From: Flavobacteriales bacterium
Lineage (GTDB): Bacteria > Bacteroidota > Bacteroidia > Flavobacteriales_F > PHOS-HE28
Assembly (NCBI GenBank): GCA_020854015.1
Contig: JADZGG010000060.1
Location: forward strand, 1-10,605
Direction: 5' to 3'
DNA length: 10,605 nucleotides
Shown: positions 5,103 to 10,605 of the stretch, one piece after another
Layout: the number at the start of each line of letters is the position of its first letter
How positions within the stretch are numbered: the stretch's first letter is position 1
The notes under the pieces: generated by a model
What the model was told of the DNA's origin: nothing
Seen by the model: the letters and a program-made list of their open reading frames with translations, nothing else
Databases searched by the model: none
Translations under genes and position numbers: made by a program

Positions 5103-5801
5103 TCAGCGGCCCGTGAGGTGGATGTAGTCCTGCAGCAGGGCTTCGATCAAGGCCTCGTCGCTGAGCTGGTGGTCCAGGGCCAGTTTGGTGCGCAGCTTGT
5201 CGGCGAGCTCCGCGAGGATGCGCGGTCGGTCCTGGCCCTTGGTGTTGCGCAGCACGTCCTTCATGAAGCGGGCCTGCCCGTCGGTGAGCTCGATGGCGCG
5301 CGGGTAGCGCACCACGTGGTCCAAGGCCACATCCATCAGCAGGGTCTGATCCAGGCGGACGCGTTCGCGCAGGCTGACCACGGTGGTGCCCGCCGCCAGG
5401 TCGCCAAGGCGCTGGCCCTTGCCGTTCACCAACAGCACCACCACGCCGACGCCGTAGAAGGAATCGATGGGGCGCAACACCCACCGCAGCAGGTAGGCGC
5501 CCAGGCCGGCCTCACGCCCATCGCGCCGCACCACCTTGATCTTGCGCACGCGCTTGCCGAGGCTCTGCCCGTCCATGAACTGTTCGCACAGCAGGTGGTA
5601 GAAGGTCCACGGAAAGCCGTGCAGCACCAGGTTGGTGGTTGTGCCGTACCAGCCGATCTCATCGGCGATGTAGCCCACACCGAAGGACCAGCCGCAGAGG
5701 ATGATGAGGTCGATGAAGAACGCGAGCAGGCGATCGCCCACGCTGGCCACCTCGTATTCGAGGTGTACGTTCTGTGCCGTATCGATGTCGAGGTGGGCCA
5801 T
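5103..5801 (-). CDS. RDD family membrane protein
   Basis: A 232-residue protein. The RDD signature is present: VGDRLLAFFIDLIILCGWSF (residues 21-40, first helix, with Arg24 and Asp31), then FMDGQSLGKRVRKIKVVRRDG (75-95, the 'GxSxGKxxxxIxVV' loop), LLRWVLRPIDSF (104-115) and KGQRLGDLAAGTTVV (128-142, the third conserved Asp segment). A soluble helical tail of about 80 residues follows (LTDGQARFMKDVL...LAELADKLRTKL...SDEALIEALLQDYI). The function of RDD proteins in this setting is not established; some family members have been linked to ion transport. In Bacteroidota this gene typically sits divergent from the SpoIIM-like/MoxR operon, as here, with 62 bp between the starts. The start MAHLDIDTAQNVHLEYEVAS is the family-like N-terminus; upstream in-frame starts only add unlike sequence. 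Confidence 0.92.
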   Translation of the reverse strand: MAHLDIDTAQNVHLEYEVASVGDRLLAFFIDLIILCGWSFGVGYIADEIGWYGTTTNLVLHGFPWTFYHLLCEQFMDGQSLGKRVRKIKVVRRDGREAGLGAYLLRWVLRPIDSFYGVGVVVLLVNGKGQRLGDLAAGTTVVSLRERVRLDQTLLMDVALDHVVRYPRAIELTDGQARFMKDVLRNTKGQDRPRILAELADKLRTKLALDHQLSDEALIEALLQDYIHLTGR

Positions 5802-5843
5802 GGACGTGCAAGATGGCAGATCCAAAGGATGTGTGGAAGCGCG

Positions 5844-5851
5844 TATGTTTG
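5844..5851 (+). promoter_or_regulatory. Candidate Bacteroidota -7 box for the SpoIIM-MoxR operon
   Basis: TATGTTTG fits the Bacteroidota housekeeping promoter consensus TAnnTTTG and lies 12 bp before the chosen start of the SpoIIM-like gene. I do not find the matching TTG of a -33 element at the usual distance, so this rests on one motif. The transcript would have a very short leader. Confidence 0.3.
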
Positions 5852-5863
5852 GGAACAGACCCC

Positions 5864-6841
5864 ATGCGCGAAGCGGCATTCATCCAACGCAACAAGGCCC
5901 GCTGGGAGCGCCTGGAGAAGGCCGGCGAACAATTGCAGGGCCTATCGCCCGATGAAGCGTCGGACCTGTACGTGCAGGTGACCGACGACCTGAGCTACGC
6001 GCGCACCTTCTACCCCAGGAGCAACGTGCACACCTACCTGAACGGGCTGGCCGGGGTGATGCACCGGCACATCTACCGCAACAAGCCGCAGGACCGCGGT
6101 CGCTTCGTGCGGTTCTGGGCGGAGGAAGTGCCCCTGGCGATGGCCGCCACACGGCCCATGTTGCTGCTGTCCTTCGCCGTGTTCGCACTGGCCTGCATCA
6201 TCGGTGCGGTGAGCGCGGCGCATGACGACACCTTCGTGCGCCTGATCCTGGGCGATGCGTACGTGGACACCACCTTGGAGAACATCGCGAACGGCACGCC
6301 GATGGCGATCTACGGATCGGACAACGAGAGCGACATGTTCCTGCGGATCACGTGGAACAACATCCGCGTATCGCTCATCACGTTCGCTGCGGGCTTGCTG
6401 GCCTCCTTCGGCACGGGGCTGGTGCTGATCAGCAACGGCATCATGCTGGGTAGCTTCCAGTATCTCTTTCACCAGCAAGGCGTGCTGCTGGAGAGCGTGT
6501 TGAGCATCTGGGTGCACGGCACCTTGGAGATCAGCGCGATCGTGATCGCCGGTGCCGCGGGCTTCACCATGGGGCGTGGCTTCCTGTTCCCCGGCACGTT
6601 GACGCGCATGCAGAGCTTCACGACATCGGCGAGGCTCGGCCTCAAGGTGGTGATCGGTCTGGTGCCGGTCTTCATCGTTGCCGGTTTCCTGGAATCGTTC
6701 GTGACCCGCCACGCCGCCACCATGCCCAACTGGGCTTCCGCCACCATCATCGTCCTTTCACTCGTCGCTGTCGTCCTTTACTTCATCATCCTCCCCTACC
6801 ATGTCGAACGCCGCTCCCGTGCGCTTGCGCCAAGTGCGTGA
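5864..6841 (+). CDS. SpoIIM-like (stage II sporulation protein M family) membrane protein
   Basis: A 325-residue protein. A soluble helical N-terminus (MREAAFIQRNKARWERLEK..., typical of this family in Bacteroidota) is followed by about five or six membrane helices starting near residue 99 (MLLLSFAVFALACIIGAVSA). The SpoIIM signature is visible: NNIRVSLITFAAGLLASFGTGLVLISNGIMLG (165-196) and SIWVHGTLEISAIVIAGAAGF (214-234), where the HGxxE motif (His218, Glu222) is kept, then GFLESF (274-279). The name comes from sporulating Firmicutes, where SpoIIM acts with SpoIID/P in septal wall remodelling; in Bacteroidota there is no sporulation and the role is unknown, but it travels with MoxR clusters. 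The start at 5864 is preferred by family fit; an in-frame ATG at 5813 would add 17 residues. Its 3' end overlaps the next gene by 41 bp. Confidence 0.92.
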   Translation: MREAAFIQRNKARWERLEKAGEQLQGLSPDEASDLYVQVTDDLSYARTFYPRSNVHTYLNGLAGVMHRHIYRNKPQDRGRFVRFWAEEVPLAMAATRPMLLLSFAVFALACIIGAVSAAHDDTFVRLILGDAYVDTTLENIANGTPMAIYGSDNESDMFLRITWNNIRVSLITFAAGLLASFGTGLVLISNGIMLGSFQYLFHQQGVLLESVLSIWVHGTLEISAIVIAGAAGFTMGRGFLFPGTLTRMQSFTTSARLGLKVVIGLVPVFIVAGFLESFVTRHAATMPNWASATIIVLSLVAVVLYFIILPYHVERRSRALAPSA

Positions 6842-7655
6842 TCTGGGCCAGATCATCTCCGATTCGTTCCTGTTCGTACGCCAGAACTGGAAGATCCTCT
6901 ACAAGGCCCTGGCCTTCGCCTGCGTGCCGCTGGTGCTGCTGGGCAGCTTCTTCTTCATGGGCTTCTTCCGCGAGACCATGGGCAACGCCATGCGCGGATC
7001 GCAGGCCGTGCCGTCGTTCACTGGCATGTTGCTCGGCTACCTCTTCTTCGGCCTTGCCTTCCTGCTCTTCATCAGCATCATCCAGGAATACCTCCGGGCC
7101 TACCTGGCGCAGGAGCACACCACCCTGAGCTCCGGTGACCTGATCAAGCGGTCCCTGTCGCAAGTGCCGATGTACTTCGGGCTGGGCTTCGTGGTGTACG
7201 TGATCATCATCCTGTGCATGATCGCCTTCATCTTCCCGGGCATCTGGATGGCCATCTCGCTGAGCCTGGTGTTCTCCTGCCATGGCATCGAGCGCGCGGG
7301 CTTCGGGTCCATCGGTCGCTCGTTCAACCTGGTGAAGGGTGATTGGTGGAACACCTTCGGCACCCTGTTCCTGCAAGGCCTGCTGGTGGGTGTGATCGCC
7401 TACGCGGTGATGATCCCCTTCTTCCTGCTGATGGGCTTCGGCGCGTTCAGCGGCGCGAACCTCGGCTCCGATCCCGAGGCGGCCGGTACCACGATGATGA
7501 ACGCGATGCCGATCATGATGGGCGTGATGTCCCTGGTCTACCTCTTCCTCTATCCCCTGCCCATCATCGGTACCGCGCTGATCTACTTCAGCCAGGTGGA
7601 GAAGAAGGAGCAGCGCGGGCTGGGGGATCAGATCAGCCAGTTCGACAAGCTCTGA
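6801..7655 (+). CDS. Multi-helix membrane protein of the MoxR cluster
   Basis: A 284-residue integral membrane protein with about six hydrophobic helices, in the order ALAFACVPLVLLGSFFFMGFF, LLGYLFFGLAFLLFISII, YFGLGFVVYVIIILCMIAFIF, FPGIWMAISLSLVFSC, LFLQGLLVGVIAYAVMIPFFLL and MMGVMSLVYLFLYPLPIIGTAL. The N-terminal DLGQIISDSFLFVRQNWK and the central 'FxFPGIWMAISLSLVFSCHGIERAGF...IGRSFNLVKGDWW' match the pattern of proteins annotated as glycerophosphoryl diester phosphodiesterase membrane-domain-like or as unnamed membrane proteins; no catalytic domain is present. The start at 6801 overlaps the preceding gene by 41 bp, which is long, but it is the only start ahead of the conserved DLGQIISDSF. 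It most likely works with its cluster partners in the inner membrane; function not known. Confidence 0.88.
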   Translation: MSNAAPVRLRQVRDLGQIISDSFLFVRQNWKILYKALAFACVPLVLLGSFFFMGFFRETMGNAMRGSQAVPSFTGMLLGYLFFGLAFLLFISIIQEYLRAYLAQEHTTLSSGDLIKRSLSQVPMYFGLGFVVYVIIILCMIAFIFPGIWMAISLSLVFSCHGIERAGFGSIGRSFNLVKGDWWNTFGTLFLQGLLVGVIAYAVMIPFFLLMGFGAFSGANLGSDPEAAGTTMMNAMPIMMGVMSLVYLFLYPLPIIGTALIYFSQVEKKEQRGLGDQISQFDKL

Positions 7656-7670
7656 TCGGCGCGCTTGCGG

Positions 7671-8426
7671 ATGATGCGTCGGGTGTCGGTGGTGCTGCTG
7701 GTGTTGGGCTTGACCTGCGGGTCCCTGAGCGCGGCCGTGTCCGACAGCCTGGTCGTGGACAGTGCGAGCTCCGCTGCTTCCGATGCGCACCTGGTGCACC
7801 GCGATCCACCCGCTGCGCAACCACGCGCGTTCGACGCCAGCGCCTTGGCCCGGTTGAAGGCCGCGCCCGAGAACCAGTGGCTGGTGGACGTAGTGCCCGA
7901 GCCCACCTGGTGGGAACGCTTCCTGGACTGGCTGCTGCGCCGGTTGAGCGACACCATGGGCACCGGTCCCGCATCGTGGCTCGTGCGCAACCTGTGGGTC
8001 ATCCTCATCATCGCAGCGGTGGTGATCGCGGCCTTCACCTTGCGCAAGCGGCTCTTCACGGGGGCCTTCAGCAGCGCACCCGCACGGGCGGCCACTGTAA
8101 GCGCCTTGCACGAGGAGGTGCAGGCCGAAGACCTCGATGCCCGCATCTTGGAGGCTGAACGCGAGGGCGCCTGGCGCAGGGCCTTGCGCCTGCACTACCT
8201 GCGCGCGCTGCGCCGCTTGTCGGACGGCGGCCACATCACCTTGAAGCCCGACGCCACCGACCGCGACTACCTCTACCAGGTGCAGGACCGTGCGGTGCGC
8301 AGCGCGTTGGACAAGCTGGCCTTCACCTTCCAATGGGTGTGGTACGGTGAGGCGGACATGGATCGCGGCCGCTACGAACTGTTGATCGGTGAGTTCCGCC
8401 GGTTCGATCCACCCGCACGCGCATGA
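7671..8426 (+). CDS. DUF4129 domain-containing membrane protein
   Basis: A 251-residue protein: signal peptide (MMRRVSVVLLVLGLTCGSLSA), an exported Ala/Ser-rich stretch to about residue 75, an amphipathic WWERFLDWLLRRLSD, one membrane helix (NLWVILIIAAVVIAAFTL, 108-124), and a cytoplasmic domain. The last part, EREGAWRRALRLHYLRALRRLSDGGHITLKPDATDRDYLYQV (163-204) and LAFTFQWVWYGEADMDRGRYELLIGEF, is the DUF4129 pattern, also found at the C-terminus of transglutaminase-like membrane proteins. In MoxR clusters it stands between the membrane proteins and DUF4350, as here. The exact role is unknown. It starts 15 bp after the previous gene; ATG at 7671 or 7674 are equivalent, and TTG at 7665 is possible. 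Its stop overlaps the next start (ATGA). Confidence 0.9.
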   Translation: MMRRVSVVLLVLGLTCGSLSAAVSDSLVVDSASSAASDAHLVHRDPPAAQPRAFDASALARLKAAPENQWLVDVVPEPTWWERFLDWLLRRLSDTMGTGPASWLVRNLWVILIIAAVVIAAFTLRKRLFTGAFSSAPARAATVSALHEEVQAEDLDARILEAEREGAWRRALRLHYLRALRRLSDGGHITLKPDATDRDYLYQVQDRAVRSALDKLAFTFQWVWYGEADMDRGRYELLIGEFRRFDPPARA

Positions 8427-9592
8427 CCGGCAAGGAGAAGGTCTACCTCGCGCTGCTGCTCCTGTTGGTGGTGGTGGTCGGCGTGCTGGAGAACACGCGG
8501 CCCAAAGGCACCGACTGGTCGCCTTCCTTCTCGCGTTACCACAAGAAACCCTACGGCTGCAAATACCTGTACGAGCGCCTGCCCGACCTGTTCGGTCCGA
8601 AGATCAGCACCGGTGATCGTTCCGAAACGGAGCTGCGCAACGAACGCTGGCGCGGTGAAGAAGGACCGATCAACCACCTCTATGTGAGCAGCGGCTTCCA
8701 CCTTCCGCAGCGCGATGTGGATGCGTTGCTGAAACAGGTGGCTTCAGGTGATCAGCTCTTCATTGCGACATGGGAGCTCGGCTCCATCCTGGAGGACACC
8801 TTGGGACTGGCGACCTCAAGGATGTTCGATCGCGATGCCATGACGGTGCGTTTCCTGGCGCCGACCACGGAGACACGGCCTTTCAACTACACCAACATGC
8901 CACACCCGGGCAGCTTCGCCAAGCACCCGGAAGCGGCCACAGTGCTGTTGGTGAACGACCGCAGCGAACCGGTGCTGATCCACCTCGCCTGGGGCGACGG
9001 CGACCTCTGGCTCTGTGCTGAACCGCGACTCTTCACCAACTACAACCTGCTGGAGAACACGAACGCCGAACTGATCGCGCATGTGCTCTCCCACCTGCCC
9101 GAAGGACCGGTGCTGTGGAACGAGTTCCGCAAGCTGGACCCCCAGGGCGCGACCACGCCCTTGCGTTGGATCCTCGCGCAACCCGCCCTGCACTGGGCCT
9201 ACTTCCTTGCCCTCGCGTTGGTGCTGCTGTACTTCTTCACCCACACGCGCCGCCAGCAGCGCGCCATCCCGATCGTGCCGCCGGTGCGCAATGACTCGCG
9301 CGACTTCGTGCACACCATGGGCCGCCTGTACTACAACAAGGGCGACCACGCCGACCTGGCGCGCAAGATGATCACCTACTTCAAGGACGATCTGCGGCAG
9401 CGTGCGCACATCCACAAGTTCGCCGCGGATGCGGAGACCGCCGACCGACTGGCCAAGCGCACGGGGCTTGGTGTGAACGAGATCACCGTGCTGCTGCACC
9501 GCATCGCCGACGCCGAAGCTCAACCGCGCATGAGCGCGCTACAACTCACCGAACTGGACCGCGTGCTGCACGACCTGCGCAGCCGCCTCTGA
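8423..9592 (+). CDS. DUF4350 domain-containing membrane protein
   Basis: A 389-residue protein. An N-terminal membrane helix (VYLALLLLLVVVVGVL, 7-22) is followed by DUF4350 features: the 'KGTDWSPSFSRYHKKPYGCKYLYERLPDLF' start (28-57), in which the family usually has W..sF....k.PyGt..ly..L, a GATase-like fold (NHLYVSSGFHLPQRDVDALLKQVASGDQLFIAT) and RLFTNYNLLENTNAELIAHVL. A second membrane helix (WAYFLALALVLLYFF, 258-272) leads to a basic cytoplasmic tail with RNDSRDFVHTMGRLYYNKGDHADLARKMITYF. The soluble domain lies between the two helices and so is probably periplasmic. The gene is translationally coupled to DUF4129 by an ATGA overlap, and to MoxR by a 12-bp gap. The family's function is unknown; it regularly accompanies MoxR/DUF58. 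Confidence 0.9.
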   Translation: MTGKEKVYLALLLLLVVVVGVLENTRPKGTDWSPSFSRYHKKPYGCKYLYERLPDLFGPKISTGDRSETELRNERWRGEEGPINHLYVSSGFHLPQRDVDALLKQVASGDQLFIATWELGSILEDTLGLATSRMFDRDAMTVRFLAPTTETRPFNYTNMPHPGSFAKHPEAATVLLVNDRSEPVLIHLAWGDGDLWLCAEPRLFTNYNLLENTNAELIAHVLSHLPEGPVLWNEFRKLDPQGATTPLRWILAQPALHWAYFLALALVLLYFFTHTRRQQRAIPIVPPVRNDSRDFVHTMGRLYYNKGDHADLARKMITYFKDDLRQRAHIHKFAADAETADRLAKRTGLGVNEITVLLHRIADAEAQPRMSALQLTELDRVLHDLRSRL

Positions 9593-9604
9593 TACGCAAC
9601 GACC

Positions 9605-10603
9605 ATGACCGACACACCGACCACCACCGACACCGTCGGATTCGCTCCCCAACTTCCGCTGGGCGGTTTGCGCGACTCCGTGAACCGCGTCCGCGAAGCC
9701 ATCACCAACGTGCTCGTGGGCCAGGAAGAAGCGCTGGACCTGCTGCTGATCGCCCTGATCAGCGATGGCCACGTGCTGATCGAAGGCGCGCCCGGACTGG
9801 CGAAGACGCTCACCGCAAAGCTGCTCGCACGGACCGTGGACACCGGCTTCGGCCGTTTGCAGTTCACACCGGACCTGATGCCCAGCGATGTGATCGGCAC
9901 CAGCGTGTTCGACCCGCGCACCACGGCCTTCGAGTTCCGACCGGGCCCCATCTTCAGCAACATCGTGCTGGTCGACGAGATCAACCGCGCACCGGCGAAG
10001 ACACAGGCCGCCCTCTTCGAGGTGATGGAGGAACGACAGGCCACGGTGGACGGTGTGCGGCACCTCATGGGTTCGCCCTTCATGATCCTGGCCACGCAGA
10101 ACCCGATCGAACAGGAAGGCACCTACCGCCTGCCCGAGGCACAGCTCGATCGCTTCTTCTTCAAGATCGTGATCGGTTACCCGGCGCTCGACCAGGAGGT
10201 GCTGATCCTGCAACGCGCGCACGAAGGTCAGGGCCGGCTCAGCGTCGACGGCATCGCGCCCGTGCTCACCCCGCAACAACTGACGGAAGCGCGGGCCTTG
10301 GTGCGCTCCGTGAAGTGTGAGGCGAAGTTGCTGCGCTACATCGCCCAGTTGGTGGACCACACCCGCACGGACCATGCGCTCAGCCTGGGCGCCTCCCCAC
10401 GGGCATCGCTGGCCATGCTCATCGGTGCCAAGGCCGCGGCCGCCATCGCCGGTCGCGATTTCGTGATCCCGGAGGACATCCATTTCGTGGCCACCCCTGT
10501 GCTGCGCCACCGCATCCAACTGACACCGGAGCGCGAGATGGAAGGCCTGCTGGTGGATGATGTGGTGAAGCGCATCATCGAACGAACGGAAGTGCCCCGT
10601 TGA
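9605..10603 (+). CDS. MoxR family AAA+ ATPase
   Basis: A 332-residue cytoplasmic ATPase, full length for the family. Walker A is GAPGLAKT (61-68), Walker B VLVDEINR (121-128), sensor 1 ATQNP (163-167), the arginine finger lies in LPEAQLDRF (Arg183), and sensor 2 is GASPRASLA (262-270, Arg266). All ATPase residues are intact. The MoxR-type inserts are recognisable (LQFTPDLMPSDVIGTSVFD; EVMEERQATVDG). MoxR ATPases are thought to act as chaperones that mature or activate neighbouring VWA/DUF58 proteins, often in envelope stress or assembly. The gene ends 2 bp before the right edge; a DUF58 gene would be expected next. No symbol is given because members are named inconsistently. Confidence 0.96.
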   Translation: MTDTPTTTDTVGFAPQLPLGGLRDSVNRVREAITNVLVGQEEALDLLLIALISDGHVLIEGAPGLAKTLTAKLLARTVDTGFGRLQFTPDLMPSDVIGTSVFDPRTTAFEFRPGPIFSNIVLVDEINRAPAKTQAALFEVMEERQATVDGVRHLMGSPFMILATQNPIEQEGTYRLPEAQLDRFFFKIVIGYPALDQEVLILQRAHEGQGRLSVDGIAPVLTPQQLTEARALVRSVKCEAKLLRYIAQLVDHTRTDHALSLGASPRASLAMLIGAKAAAAIAGRDFVIPEDIHFVATPVLRHRIQLTPEREMEGLLVDDVVKRIIERTEVPR

Positions 10604-10605
10604 AC

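Noticed and set aside
6786..8333. A 515-codon minus-strand frame opposite the MoxR operon
   Set aside because: It is the antisense shadow of G/C-ending codons in two well-supported plus-strand genes; its product is a low-complexity His/Gln/Glu-rich sequence.

Overview
The window looks like a chromosomal segment of a GC-rich Bacteroidota bacterium, probably Flavobacteriales-like. Three things point there: a C-terminal type IX secretion sorting domain (LYPNPTNDPL...), a small fibronectin-III protein of a kind common in this phylum, and the Bacteroidota-style MoxR gene cluster (RDD / SpoIIM-like / membrane protein / DUF4129 / DUF4350 / MoxR). The placement rests on family recognition, not on a marker gene.

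Layout. (1) 2-628, +: the 3' end of a secreted beta-propeller-type protein with a T9SS sorting tail. (2) 696-3302, -: five small genes in a row, read right to left: two OmpA-like periplasmic proteins (2772-3302 and 2129-2617), a small Cys-rich exported protein (1729-2088), a SUKH/SMI1-KNR4-like protein (1292-1672) and an unrecognised protein (696-1160). Just upstream of each gene lies a degenerate copy of one conserved segment, always in the same orientation and same relation to the gene. In its best copies it encodes the C-terminal tail of some protein (RTWVxLGIEAASRS...ATREFNMGxLQ-stop), and its stop codon sits at or overlaps the start of the gene that follows. (3) 3303-4263: no confident gene. 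It holds about 14 tandem 42-bp units (3533-4120), each carrying a short palindrome and open in several frames on both strands. (4) 4264-4896, +: an FN3-domain protein, then a possible 32-residue single-membrane-helix protein. (5) 5103-5801, -: an RDD-family membrane protein, divergent from (6) 5864-10603, +: a tightly packed operon of SpoIIM-like protein, multi-helix membrane protein, DUF4129, DUF4350 and MoxR ATPase. It presumably continues off the right edge (DUF58/VWA proteins normally follow).

How the parts work together. The right half is a conserved housekeeping-type envelope cluster: MoxR AAA+ ATPases are thought to act as chaperones for neighbouring VWA/DUF58 proteins, and the membrane proteins beside them probably belong to the same assembly. 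The left half is accessory DNA. The reiterated tail plus different small gene (one immunity-like, several exported) resembles the orphan cassette arrays of polymorphic toxin systems, where a conserved flank lets cassettes be gained and swapped by recombination. No toxin is visible in the window, so that reading is inference. This cassette array is the part of the window most likely to be undescribed.
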